DNA of 64,000 nt from JAIXWP01 sp041391745 (lineage in GTDB: Bacteria; Bacteroidota; Bacteroidia; Flavobacteriales_D; Sanyastnellaceae). Numbering within the stretch: the first letter of the stretch is position 1; each line of letters begins with the position of its first letter. The DNA lies in assembly GCA_041391745.1 (NCBI GenBank), contig JAWKNK010000008.1:62001-126000 (forward strand), read 5' to 3'. This document shows, one piece after another, positions 35,619-45,317 of the stretch. Position numbers and translations under genes: made by a program. A model generated the notes under the pieces. It did not search any database. It was given only the letters and a program-made list of their open reading frames with translations, and had not been told where the DNA came from.

Positions 35619-38488
35619 ATGAATTCGGCCCAACGCATCTTTTTGATTTTCTTATTTTGTTATGCGTATGGATTCATTCACGCTCAAGACCCTTATACCC
35701 TTCAGTACGATACAGAAAACGGTTGGCCATCCAATATTTGCTATTCGATATTTCAGGACCAAAAGGGCTTTATCTGGTACACCTCAAATTCCGGACTTAC
35801 ACGTTTTGATGGAGTAGACCACAAGGTTTACAAGTCCAAAGCGCAGGTTTCTCGACCTGGCTCGTACATCAAACAAGATGTCAAGGGTCGAATATGGTAT
35901 CAGACCTTCGATGGTTATCTCTATTACTGCGCCGATGACACTTTAAAAAATATCGATCAAGGTAAACCCATTGATTACTCGGTTACGGTTTGTCAAATAA
36001 GTATTTGTTTGTGGTGCAGCAGCGCGGTGTGGATGTGTTTGATATTGAAACGTTAAAACTGGTACTCACTATTCCAATTGATATTCGGCTCATTCAGTAC
36101 AGCACTGTGCTGCACGATGAATTTGTGCTGGTGGAATTGAAGATTGCTGGCCATCGACAACCAATTAAAGCTGACCGAACGGACGCGCACAAAGGCCTCC
36201 AAGTCTGTTCCACTTTTAGTAGAAATTGAAGATGGATCTTACTTAATTAAATGAGGTGCACAGCAAGATTCAATTTATTCTTTGATAAAAATTTGAATTC
36301 GCGGACACAAGCCATCGGAAATTATCCCACCATTCAAGGTAGTACTTTTTTAAACGATGAAATTTGGGTACATACTTCAAACGGAAGTTATACCTATGCT
36401 TACAATCAATACTCCATTTCAGGGACTCCTGAATCTATTTTCAAAGATTTCAGTATTTCTTCTTACTGGCCGACTGCCAGGGAAACCTATGGTTTGGAAC
36501 CATCGATAATGGGTGCTGTTCGCACCTGATTATGGGAAAACAAACTTTATTTTCACGGCAAATCGGCGAAGCCTATTGAGATTTTAGATGAAAATTTATA
36601 CTTCATTAGAAGCTGGAAGACTTCAAATTTTTGATGAGCAGCTGGAACCTCAGAGAGAATTGGAAATAGAGGTAAACCTTATTACATTTTTGTTGATGAT
36701 GCCTCAGAACAAATATCGGTTTCTGCACAAGGATTTTCCGTTTATGATGAAAATCTTTGAAGGAAAGTTGTACATCTTGAGTTGGCTGTGAAGTCCGTAG
36801 TAAAATTGGACGATAAATATTTTGGTTTCGCAGCAAGTGGATACAGTGGCGTACTGAAAAATCCTAAAGCCAATGAAGGGGAAGTTTCGTTTTGGGACGA
36901 CATGTTTGAAGTTTCAGAAAGACAAATACCCCCCTCTTTGCACCGCTCATTGGTGACTGCCGAGGAAAGAGTGTCGATTTTAACACAAAAACAAACGAGT
37001 TGCTCGTTGCAACCAACATCGGATTGTTTGTGCTTACCCCCGACACACTCATCGAAATTCTGGATAACCATCAATCTATAATTTGCTCAAAAGCAATTTT
37101 TGCCGAAAATGAATTTCTATACTTAGATGTTATTGGAAAGGTAAAGGCGATTTCAAACAATAATGTTTCGGACTGGAAAAAGGCGCAATCGTTGGGTTTG
37201 AGCGAGGTAAAATGGATGAAGAAAAGAGACCATTTTATTTTCTTCTTTGGAGATGGAAAGTTATTAGTGTATGATATCCTTTCGGATAAAATTCTTGAGC
37301 ATTCTTTGTGTTCGTCTTGGAGGTAGTGTCAACGATTGTGCAATGAAGGGCGACACACTGATGCTCGGAACGCTAATGGATTGGTGATTTTTCCTCTCAA
37401 AATACTAGCAGGACAGGCCAAACCGCTTTTTCACATCAATGAAGTAAAATCGATGGTGTTTGGGGAATTCGATAATGATTTTGAAGAGAGTATAACAAAA
37501 AGGGAACCGAATAAGCGTTCGGTCAGTTTGGATTTCAGACTGAAATGGAGCTACTTTATATTATAGACTGAATCATACCGAGTGGATTCCTGTAAACGCC
37601 GTACAAAGAAGCCTAGAGTTTTCGGCATTAAAACCAGGAGAATAATTACTTCAGTTTAAACTAGACGATGAGTTGTCGGATGAGTTTATCGCGTTCAACA
37701 TCATTGTTCCTTTTTGGAAAACATCTTGGTTTTATGGAATTATCGGAGCGTTACTTTTTATCGTGTTGATGCTCTATTTCAGATGGCAAGTATCCCTAAT
37801 GCGTGCACAAGTCAACCTTTTAAACGATAAGGTGGAACTTGAAAAAAGCTTGAGTCAATCTGTTCTTACTTCGATTAAGTCGCAGATGAATCCTCACTTT
37901 TTTTACAATGCTCTCAACACAATACAAGCGTATATTTTCACGAACGATAAGCAGAAAGCAACGATGTATTTATCGAAGTTTTCAAAACTCACGCGATTGA
38001 TTTTAGAAATGTCGGAGAAGGAATCTATTCGCCTAAAAGAGGAAATTGAAGCTTTGACACTTTATCTTGAATTGGAATCCAGTAGATTTCAAGAAGGCTT
38101 CACCTACCGATTTGAAGTGGATGCAACTTTAGATACCAATTTGGTTCACGTTCCTTCTATGCTCATTCAACCTTATGTAGAGAATGCTATCAAACATGGT
38201 CTGCATCACTTGAATGGAGACAAAGAGTTAGAAATTCGAATTTATTCAAAAGAGAATTTGCTGGAAGTCACTATAGATGACAACGGTATTGGAAGGAAGC
38301 GATCAGATGAGCTGAATAGAATCAACAAAGAGAAGCACGCATCATTCTCTACACAGGCCAATCAAAAGAGATTGGATGTTCTCAATCGAAACACAACAAA
38401 CAAAATAAGTGTAACCTACATCGATAAGGTCGATGATTTTGGAAATGCACTCGGAACGAAAGTGATTTTATACATCCCAAAAAGCTAA
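35619..38488 (+). pseudogene. LytS-type sensor kinase with propeller ectodomain; ectodomain broken by many frameshifts
   Basis: A ~950-residue gene in pieces. Recognisable in order: signal peptide (MNSAQRIFLIFLFCYAYG); Reg_prop blades (GWPSNICYSIFQDQKGFIWY); further sensor segments in other frames; a Y_Y_Y-like domain around 37560-37650 (NHTEWIPVNAVQRS, LEFSALKPG); and a membrane helix. The last part (37673-38488, 271 residues) is an intact His_kinase/HATPase module with SQMNPHFFYNALNTIQAY and DDNGIGRKR. At least six frame changes and some in-frame stops lie between 35990 and 37670, several next to homopolymer runs. The kinase half is unbroken and 5 bp from its response regulator. Either the ectodomain decayed or this stretch was poorly assembled. 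Confidence 0.85.
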
Positions 38489-38493
38489 TTGAA

Positions 38494-39231
38494 ATGAATA
38501 TTAAGGCAGTATTAGTGGACGATGAGAAGATGGCAAGAGCCCTTTTAAAAGGATATTTAGAAGAATTTTGTCCACAAGTGGAAGTGATGGAGGAGTGTGC
38601 AGACCTTCCCAATGGTGTGAAAGCAATTCGTAAACATCAACCTGATATTGTTTTTTTAGATATTGAAATGCCGGGACACAATGGATTGGAATTGTTAGAA
38701 TTTTTTGATCCAAAGGATGTCAATTTCTCCATCATATTTACAACTGCTTACAATCAATATGCACTTCAAGCATTCAAATTGAGTGCGGTTGATTATCTAC
38801 TAAAGCCCATCGAGCCTAATGAACTGGTAGAATCAATCAATCGATTTATGCTAAATCAATCGAAGAAGGATTACCAATTGCTCAAGGAGAATTTGGTACC
38901 TCAATCGCTCAAGAAGATTGGTGTTCCTCAAGGAAATACCATCAAGTATATTCCAATTGATGAAATTTTATTTTTCAAAGCGGAAGGAGCTTATACTCAA
39001 ATCCAATTGCAAGATCAGTCGAAGTTACTTGCCAGTAAGGGATTAAAATACTACGATGAACTGCTCAGCGACGCTCCCCATTTTTACCGTACCCACAAGT
39101 CGTATTTGATCAACATTCATCACGTCACCGAACATGTCAAGTCTGAAGGTGGATATTTGAAAATTGGAGATTATGAAGTCGGAATCACTTCAGACAAAGT
39201 AGAAGGTTTCCAGCGATTGATGAATGGGTGA
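38494..39231 (+). CDS. LytTR-family response regulator
   Basis: 245 residues. A receiver domain with the acidic pocket in VLVDDEKMAR, the phospho-Asp in IVFLDIEMPGHNGLELL and the Lys in YLLKPI is followed by a LytTR DNA-binding domain (IPIDEILFFKAEGAYTQI, YRTHKSYLINIHHV). It follows the LytS-type kinase at 5 bp; the two families are always paired. It is intact although its kinase gene is damaged upstream. Confidence 0.93.
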   Translation: MNIKAVLVDDEKMARALLKGYLEEFCPQVEVMEECADLPNGVKAIRKHQPDIVFLDIEMPGHNGLELLEFFDPKDVNFSIIFTTAYNQYALQAFKLSAVDYLLKPIEPNELVESINRFMLNQSKKDYQLLKENLVPQSLKKIGVPQGNTIKYIPIDEILFFKAEGAYTQIQLQDQSKLLASKGLKYYDELLSDAPHFYRTHKSYLINIHHVTEHVKSEGGYLKIGDYEVGITSDKVEGFQRLMNG

Positions 39232-39324
39232 GGTAGTGCTTATTTGATAGGTTTTTTAATTATATTGTTAGATACAATAAAAATTTGGGTTCTTCGTTTG
39301 CCGAATCGGACAAAATTGGAAATT

Positions 39325-40950
39325 ATGAAATCTAAACTTTTACTATCTACACTCTTCATTGGAGTGTCCTCACTCGTTTTTTCTCAACAAGTTACATCGT
39401 CAATTTCAAACGAAGCTTTGAGTACCTATAATTATGTTTGGGGATTTTTGAAATACCACACAGAATATCCTAAAACTATAAATTGGGATAGGGTGCTTCT
39501 GAAGGATTATGCTTCAGTTAAGGAGTATTCAACGGAACAGCAAATTCAGCAGAAAATTGATTCGCTTTTTGCGATTTGTGGGGTGAATGATAAGGTGGGG
39601 AGTGTTGAGAATTATGATCTTGAGATGTCATGGTTGAATTCATCACAATTGAGTGAAGATCAAAAACTGAAAGTCATTGCTATTGCTAATACGAAATTAA
39701 AATTCAAGCAAAAATATGTTGGACAAACAAGAGGTGGTCGATTGACAATAAAAGAACAAGGCGATACTTCGAAATTTACAGACAATGAATCGATGAGGTA
39801 CCTAGGGTTGTGTAGATATTGGAATGTTATAAATTATTGGTCTCCTTATCGAGATTTGATTCGAGACGATTGGAATCAAAGCTTCAAGACTTTACTTCCA
39901 GAATTTCAATCTGCTTCAGACGAGGAGAAATACTATTTCGCACTTTTAAAATTATCAAGCGCCACAGATGATGGTCACGCCATGGTAATGATGATTAACA
40001 ACGCTCATTATAATAGCGTGAAATACTTACCTTTTTTGATTTCTTGGGTGGATGGGCACACGTACGTCAGATACGCTACTGATAGTTTTTTAAATCAAAA
40101 CAACATTCTTTTAAAGGATGAAATATTGGAGATTGATGGCGTGACTTCGGAGGCGAGATGGGATTTTGTAGCAGATCATTTTCGTGGGTCTAATGATGAA
40201 TACAAGCATTTGGGTGCGTATTTATTTGCCTTCACCAATGCTGAGCAATTTGAATTGAAAATTAGGAGAAATGGCGAGATCCTTACGCGTATTATAAATA
40301 GTGTCTCAAACGTTGAAAATAAACAGCTTTATGAGAGCTATGCAAAGCTCAACACAAAAAAATGGGAGGCGGTCGAGATGCAAGGAAAGAAATTCTTGTA
40401 TGTGGATATGGGAGAATTAAATCAAAAAGATATTAATAGAGAATTTAGGAAGGCTTTGAAGAATGCAGACAATATTGTTTTTGATATCAGGAATTATCCG
40501 CATGGCACAATGTACAAGCTGAATAGATTATTATTTAATAAACGTACGCCTTTTGCCCAGTTTACCATAATGAATCTTGATGATCCAGGTAGTTTTAAAA
40601 ATTCAAAACCTGTGCGAACAACAAAGAGGAGAGATTTTGAAGGAAAGATATTTGTTCTTTGTAATGGCGCATCAATTAGTCATGCCGAGTTTAATATTAT
40701 GTCACTTCAAGCGCATCCAAATACTACTGTTATTGGTAGCAGGACAGCCGGGGCAGATGGGGATGTAGCTTTCGTTCGAATGCCTTATGATAACATTATG
40801 ATGTTTTCATCAATAGGAGTCTTTTATCCTGATGGAAGGCCAACGCAACAGGTAGGAGTGAAAATTGATTTTGAAATTCCAGATAGCATAACTCATTTAC
40901 CGTTAAGTGAAGATCCGCACATTCAAAAAGCTTTGGAATTGATGCAATGA
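39325..40950 (+). CDS. S41-family (tail-specific) peptidase, exported
   Basis: 541 residues from the ATG at 39325, which starts a signal peptide (MKSKLLLSTLFIGVSSLVFS). It has an N-terminal helical domain, a PDZ-like region (LKDEILEIDGV), and the C-terminal S41 core: FLYVDMGELNQKDIN, VFDIRNYPHG, and the nucleophile region LCNGASISHAEFN with Ser in the GASISHAE motif, then TVIGSRTAGADG. Such interphotoreceptor-retinoid/tricorn-like exported peptidases are frequent in Bacteroidota. Substrate unknown. Confidence 0.88.
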   Translation: MKSKLLLSTLFIGVSSLVFSQQVTSSISNEALSTYNYVWGFLKYHTEYPKTINWDRVLLKDYASVKEYSTEQQIQQKIDSLFAICGVNDKVGSVENYDLEMSWLNSSQLSEDQKLKVIAIANTKLKFKQKYVGQTRGGRLTIKEQGDTSKFTDNESMRYLGLCRYWNVINYWSPYRDLIRDDWNQSFKTLLPEFQSASDEEKYYFALLKLSSATDDGHAMVMMINNAHYNSVKYLPFLISWVDGHTYVRYATDSFLNQNNILLKDEILEIDGVTSEARWDFVADHFRGSNDEYKHLGAYLFAFTNAEQFELKIRRNGEILTRIINSVSNVENKQLYESYAKLNTKKWEAVEMQGKKFLYVDMGELNQKDINREFRKALKNADNIVFDIRNYPHGTMYKLNRLLFNKRTPFAQFTIMNLDDPGSFKNSKPVRTTKRRDFEGKIFVLCNGASISHAEFNIMSLQAHPNTTVIGSRTAGADGDVAFVRMPYDNIMMFSSIGVFYPDGRPTQQVGVKIDFEIPDSITHLPLSEDPHIQKALELMQ

Positions 40951-40957
40951 AAATTCC

Positions 40958-41293
40958 TCACCGCATCAAATGTTCCTCGGGATCCCAAAAGTGTTTTTCG
41001 AAATTTTGAACGATGTCATTCTTCACTTTGACACCTTCTTTTTCTAATAGCTTTTGCATTTTTTCGGGAGGACTAAAATGAATTTTTCCAGTGAGCATGC
41101 CTGTGCGGTTCACCACACGATGTGCTGGCACAGCAGGCGTTTGATCATGCGCTACATTCATCGCCCAACCCACCATGCGAGCGCTCATGCCCGTTCCCAA
41201 AAATTTGGCTATCGCCCCATAAGTGGTCACACGACCCTTCGGTACTAATCGCACTACATCATGCACATCTCCAAAAAAATTTCGCTTTTCCAT
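40958..41293 (-). CDS. Alkyltransferase-like protein (MGMT fold without catalytic Cys)
   Basis: 111 residues, only the DNA-binding domain of O6-methylguanine-DNA methyltransferase. The family signature is there (VPKGRVTTYGAIAKFLG, SARMVGWAMN), but the PCHRV active-site motif reads VPAHRVVNRTG, so the acceptor Cys is replaced by Ala. Proteins of this ATL class bind O6-alkylguanine and recruit nucleotide excision repair; that is the likely role here. A start at 41314 adds 7 residues. It faces the S41 gene tail to tail at 7 bp. Confidence 0.9.
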   Translation of the reverse strand: MEKRNFFGDVHDVVRLVPKGRVTTYGAIAKFLGTGMSARMVGWAMNVAHDQTPAVPAHRVVNRTGMLTGKIHFSPPEKMQKLLEKEGVKVKNDIVQNFEKHFWDPEEHLMR

Positions 41294-41310
41294 TTCTCCT
41301 TCAAAGATAG

Positions 41311-41393
41311 ACAATAGGGAGATGGGAGTTGGGAGTTGGGGGATGGGAGATTGGGGTTTGGGGATTGGGGATTGGAGTTGGGGGTTTCATTTG
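41311..41393. repeat. G-rich word array (possible G-quadruplex)
   Basis: Plus-strand words GGGAGATGGGAGTTGGGAG, GGGGGATGGGAG and GGGGTTTGGGGATTGGGG supply many closely spaced G-runs of three to five. It lies between the divergent starts/ends of the ATL gene and the exosortase substrate gene. A similar array is at 48148-48215. Confidence 0.6.
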
Positions 41394-44209
41394 CAAACGT
41401 GAGCGGTGCCCGAGTGGCTTGCCGTAGGCGAGTTGTATCGAGGGCCGCGAAACCGGAACCATCGCCCAAACAATATCAACATGGGTATTAAAATATATTC
41501 TGGTTCGGACATCCTGCGGTTGGCATCTTGAATTTCAATGTGGGGGTTACCGGATAAAACATCTTCTTGCTTTTTTAAAAGCGTCTGTTTTTGTGATTCA
41601 TCTTCCAAAGAAATAAATGAAGTATATGGCGACATCACATGATGTTTAAAACTCAACTTTACGGATGCTAACCAATGTTCTTCTTTTTTAAAAGGATATT
41701 TAACATCTAGTCTGCTCGCGCACATATTGCTCGCAGCCGCAATCCACGGATTCGAAAGGCTTTCAAAGGAGTTTTCTAGTCCATCAGAATCAAGAACTAC
41801 CAGCTCGGGCTCGCCGTTATCTTGAAGATATCGAAACCCGCCATTCTGCATTTTTAACTTCCTTGCATTTACAGACGAAAACGTCGAATCGACCAACTCC
41901 TGATGAAATGGAAAATCTTCTCGTAATGGCGATTTCAATAATTCAAAAGTTTCATTGATGGAATAGATTGCATTGAATTCGGGAATAGCCCATTTCCATG
42001 AATTCAATTGATCGTCCCAAATGGCGGTACGATCCACATCACTTATTTGGATGATCATTGGAAACGTATTTTTATTCTCTTTAGAATAGTCATATAGGAT
42101 TTGAGAAGCAGCACGCCCCAAAAAGTATCCGCCTTTAATTTTGGGAATAATAAAGTCTTCTTTCAAGGCTTCTGCGAGTGTCACCTTTTGCGTTGAAGCA
42201 GCAGTGAAGTAAACAGAGGAATTCCTCACATATTCAGGATGCAGATTCGCAAAGTCTTTAATGCGCTCGATATAGAATGGCACGCTCAAAGGATAGCGCG
42301 CATCAACGATGAATTGTGCTTCTGCTGTTCTTTTGACTAAAGGTAGAGTCTGTTTTTCTAAAGATGAAATGTATTCAAATTGATCATTTTTGATAGACCC
42401 AGGCAGGGCGTGGTCTTCTTCCCCAAGCTGTGCTGTGAAATTGTCAATTTGGAAAGTAAAGGGTTCTTTGTGAATGATGATGAGCCCAGAGTATCTCATT
42501 TCATACCGAGCAAAAGGGAATATGGAGAATTTAATTTTATTGTCATTTTCGTAAAATAGTATTCCAGGATCTCTGCGTCGATGCACAATGCTCTTGTAGG
42601 TCCATATAGCAGACTTTTTTTCTGCAAGTATTCCATGCTCGTCTTCGTCATTAATTCTGAGATAGTAATCGGAAATGAAAGCACCATCGGGTAAATAAAA
42701 TTCCGAGTCATAACTCACATTCCCCGACTGATGTGGATTGCTTAAGATGATATCTATTTCTGATTCCCAGTAACCATTTTTAATGTTGAAAGTAGAGTGG
42801 GTGTTGATCGAATCGATTTGTGCTATGGAAGAGGTTTGATTTTCACGCGCCCACATTTGATTTTTTTGATCTAAGAAAATTTCCTTAAACCGATTGATTT
42901 GATCGGTTGAAATGGTGAGGTTGTCAGTAACTAAAAAATTAAAGTAGGAATCTATAATCGGAGTGTTTTTAATATATCCAAGACCAAAGCGGTGATTTCT
43001 ATTTTCATTGAAAATATCCCAAATATCATCAGATGGCATATCATACTCCTTTTCGTAGTCGATAGCATGCACATAATTAATGGCATTTGAAATTTCATTT
43101 TTCGATTTCAGAAAGTGAAATGTTATACCTGAAGGTATGACAGCGATGGAGATAAGAAGGACAATGAGTAGTTGAAAGTTGCTGTATTTTTCTGTAAGCG
43201 TGCTATAGCTTTTTTTCAAAATGGAAACATGTAGAGCAAAGAGGAGCGATGGAACCAGTAAGAGCAGGCCAAGGCCAAATACGATGATACCAATAAGCAT
43301 GAATGGAAGTAGGGTCAGGAAAACAACAAAGAAATAAAGGGTAAAGGTAAATGTGATGCTTTGAAAGATGAACAGGAATAAGAGATGCTTATGTTGCTTT
43401 GGTGTTGGAATCATCAACGCAATGGCATTCAATACAGTAAAGATGTAGAACCAAATATTGTCGTAGTTCCCTGCAAAATGATAAGTAATGAAGTCTTCAT
43501 TTCCATTCGCAATTAGACCGATGAGTGGCAATATTAAAGCAAGGAAGAGTTTGGTAATGATGCCGTCGGATTTGCTGAACAGGTTTTTCTTTTTAATAAG
43601 AATATAAAGCGTTCGAAAAATGAAAAAGGCAAATGCAATGGTGAAGAAAATCAGAAAGGTTACAATAGTGTTTTCACTAAGTGAGCCGCGATTTGATTCA
43701 TTCAAAAGTGGCAGAAGAGTATGCACAAAGAGGAATGCTCCGAAGGGAACGAGAAATAAACCTGCGATGCTTTTCCAAATATTCGATTCTTCAGGATTTG
43801 GTGTGAACTTTAGAATCACGAGCATTAATCCTGTGAAGAAAACGGGAACAATTGTCCCGAATGCGGAAAGCATTAATTCGTCTGTGCTTTCAATGAAATT
43901 GCTAGCACTCATGTGAATGTTGGAAGCAGTGGTTTCAATAAGCAACATTTCTATTATACCAATAGTGATCAGAATGAAACCAAAGTTGACCGGTACTGAT
44001 TTATTTTTTCGGATTAATGAAATGAAGTATATGGTTAAAGCAATGGCTATTGTTCCTTCAATAATTATATGTTGTAACCAATAATATCGATCATTCTCAA
44101 AAGCTTGATTAGAAAGAGAATTCATGGCCACAATAAAAATGAGGCATTGAATAAATGTGGGTAGCGCTGTTGCAAATAAATTGAAACTAGACTTTTTGAA
44201 TATTTCCAT
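41387..44209 (-). CDS. MSEP-CTERM protein: multi-membrane, VIT-like, exosortase K substrate
   Basis: 940 residues from the ATG at 44209 (a further start is possible at 44239). About ten N-terminal membrane helices are followed by a large soluble region with a VIT-like stretch (AIWTYKSIVHRRRDPGILFY, KFSIFPFARYEMRYSG). The C-terminal sorting signal is visible: RRMSEPEYILIPMLILFG, then the basic cluster RWFRFR. The MSEP motif plus helix plus basic residues is the tag recognised by exosortase K, and the gene for that enzyme is directly upstream, overlapping by 23 nt. After the basic cluster an extra ~18 residues are encoded inside repeat DNA. The biological role of MSEP-CTERM proteins is not known; the family naming is from memory. 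Confidence 0.82.
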   Translation of the reverse strand: MEIFKKSSFNLFATALPTFIQCLIFIVAMNSLSNQAFENDRYYWLQHIIIEGTIAIALTIYFISLIRKNKSVPVNFGFILITIGIIEMLLIETTASNIHMSASNFIESTDELMLSAFGTIVPVFFTGLMLVILKFTPNPEESNIWKSIAGLFLVPFGAFLFVHTLLPLLNESNRGSLSENTIVTFLIFFTIAFAFFIFRTLYILIKKKNLFSKSDGIITKLFLALILPLIGLIANGNEDFITYHFAGNYDNIWFYIFTVLNAIALMIPTPKQHKHLLFLFIFQSITFTFTLYFFVVFLTLLPFMLIGIIVFGLGLLLLVPSLLFALHVSILKKSYSTLTEKYSNFQLLIVLLISIAVIPSGITFHFLKSKNEISNAINYVHAIDYEKEYDMPSDDIWDIFNENRNHRFGLGYIKNTPIIDSYFNFLVTDNLTISTDQINRFKEIFLDQKNQMWARENQTSSIAQIDSINTHSTFNIKNGYWESEIDIILSNPHQSGNVSYDSEFYLPDGAFISDYYLRINDEDEHGILAEKKSAIWTYKSIVHRRRDPGILFYENDNKIKFSIFPFARYEMRYSGLIIIHKEPFTFQIDNFTAQLGEEDHALPGSIKNDQFEYISSLEKQTLPLVKRTAEAQFIVDARYPLSVPFYIERIKDFANLHPEYVRNSSVYFTAASTQKVTLAEALKEDFIIPKIKGGYFLGRAASQILYDYSKENKNTFPMIIQISDVDRTAIWDDQLNSWKWAIPEFNAIYSINETFELLKSPLREDFPFHQELVDSTFSSVNARKLKMQNGGFRYLQDNGEPELVVLDSDGLENSFESLSNPWIAAASNMCASRLDVKYPFKKEEHWLASVKLSFKHHVMSPYTSFISLEDESQKQTLLKKQEDVLSGNPHIEIQDANRRMSEPEYILIPMLILFGRWFRFRGPRYNSPTASHSGTAHVCK

Positions 44210-44723
44210 GGTGAAATTTTTTAATGAAGTAATCGGCAACTAAAAAGGCAATGGACAGCAGTAATAGATTGTTCACTTGTCCAATGATGTGGTGCAAATC
44301 ATGCTGATCAATAGCAGAATCATTTAAAGTGAAATTGGCCAGTATGACGGAAACGATGATGCGTATGGTGTTAATTAGAATAGCCACAATCGTAGAAATA
44401 GCGATTGTCGGTATGAGAAGGAGTAGTTTCCATTTTACCGTGGAAAAACGAATGAGGATTAAAAAGGAAAATGAAAGAAAGGTGATGGCAATTAAGTTTA
44501 ACCCTGAGCAAGATTTTTCGATGAAAATATTCAAGCTTGGAAAGACGTATCCAACTTCAGCGGAGTATTCAAATGGTGCGGAGAAAAAAAGACTGACACA
44601 CCAGGCAGGCATTGCTATCACCCATTGCACATCGGAAGTAGAAGCATGCTGATTGTATAATTTTATGAGGAAAACAATGAGCAAGGCTACGCCCAAGGGC
44701 AAGATATTGTCCTTTAATTTCAT
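44187..44723 (-). CDS. xrtK: Exosortase K
   Basis: 178 residues with several membrane helices. The exosortase triad is visible: Cys in FIEKSCSGLNLIAIT, Arg in LINTIRIIVSVIL and His in DQHDLHHIIGQV. Exosortases are membrane transpeptidases that process C-terminally tagged proteins (PEP-CTERM and relatives), the Gram-negative analogue of sortase. The short size and the adjacent MSEP-CTERM gene indicate the K branch, a dedicated one-substrate system. It ends inside the substrate gene (overlap), so the two are translated together. The three small genes upstream probably share the transcript. Confidence 0.88.
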   Translation of the reverse strand: MKLKDNILPLGVALLIVFLIKLYNQHASTSDVQWVIAMPAWCVSLFFSAPFEYSAEVGYVFPSLNIFIEKSCSGLNLIAITFLSFSFLILIRFSTVKWKLLLLIPTIAISTIVAILINTIRIIVSVILANFTLNDSAIDQHDLHHIIGQVNNLLLLSIAFLVADYFIKKFHHGNIQKV

Positions 44724-44748
44724 GGTTATTTATATGATTATTTTTCTA

Positions 44749-45015
44749 CTAATTAAAAATGCCAACGGCCAATTCGGCCCAGGTCAGGAGAAAGAGAAAT
44801 ACTGTGACCATCGACAAGATCAGACGTTGTTTTTTTGTCTTGAATGTTCTTAAAATAATTTCGATAGCGGCACCTGTGGTTGCGAGTAGTCCACCCATTG
44901 CCATAAAGTCAAACAACGTCCACTTGACTTCTGTGGTGAATTGCATCGCTATGAATGGAATGAGCAGCAGTGTTACGATTACACCGAGGATAATAAGGAT
45001 ACGATTGTTTAACAT
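44749..45015 (-). CDS. Small three-helix membrane protein
   Basis: 88 residues with three membrane segments (ILIILGVIVTLLLIPFIAM, FDFMAMGGLLATTGAAIEI, RLILSMVTVFLFLLTWAEL). Small proteins of this type are found beside wHTH regulators in Bacteroidota. Function unknown. It lies 11 bp after the HTH gene and 25 bp before xrtK, in an operon-like array. Confidence 0.65.
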   Translation of the reverse strand: MLNNRILIILGVIVTLLLIPFIAMQFTTEVKWTLFDFMAMGGLLATTGAAIEIILRTFKTKKQRLILSMVTVFLFLLTWAELAVGIFN

Positions 45016-45026
45016 GATGATGGATT

Positions 45027-45317
45027 TTATTTGAGTAATTGTTCTATGGCTTGAATGTGTTTTTTAAATGCTTCTCTTCCAGCTTTGGTGGCGCTGTATT
45101 TTGTATTCGGTTTCCTGTCCAAAAATTCCTTTTTGAACTCGATGTAAGAAGCGGCCTCCAAGGCTTTGAGGTGACTCGCTAGATTTCCATCTGTAACGCC
45201 GAGCAGGTTTTTCAACGCATTAAAATCCAGATAATCGTTGACCATTAACGCTGACATAATGCCTAAGCGAATACGATTTTCAAATGCTTTATCTAGATTA
45301 TTTAATAGATCTTTCAC
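45027..45317 (-). CDS. Winged-helix transcriptional regulator (HTH_34/ArsR-like)
   Basis: 96 residues from the GTG at 45317 (VKDLLNNLDKAFENRIRLGI); a longer in-frame start overlaps the upstream gene and is not needed. The wHTH is clear: MSALMVNDYLDFNALKNLL, VTDGNLASHLKALEAASYIE (recognition helix), then the wing EFLDRKPNTKYSATKAGRE. Family members typically control neighbouring membrane genes. GTG overlaps the upstream TGA as GTGA, giving translational coupling. Confidence 0.85.
   Translation of the reverse strand: MKDLLNNLDKAFENRIRLGIMSALMVNDYLDFNALKNLLGVTDGNLASHLKALEAASYIEFKKEFLDRKPNTKYSATKAGREAFKKHIQAIEQLLK

Noticed and set aside
41402..41475. tRNA-like start (GTGCCCGAGTGGC)
   Set aside because: No acceptor stem or T-loop GGTTCGA follows, and the sequence belongs to the repeat family with TCGAGGGCCGCG.
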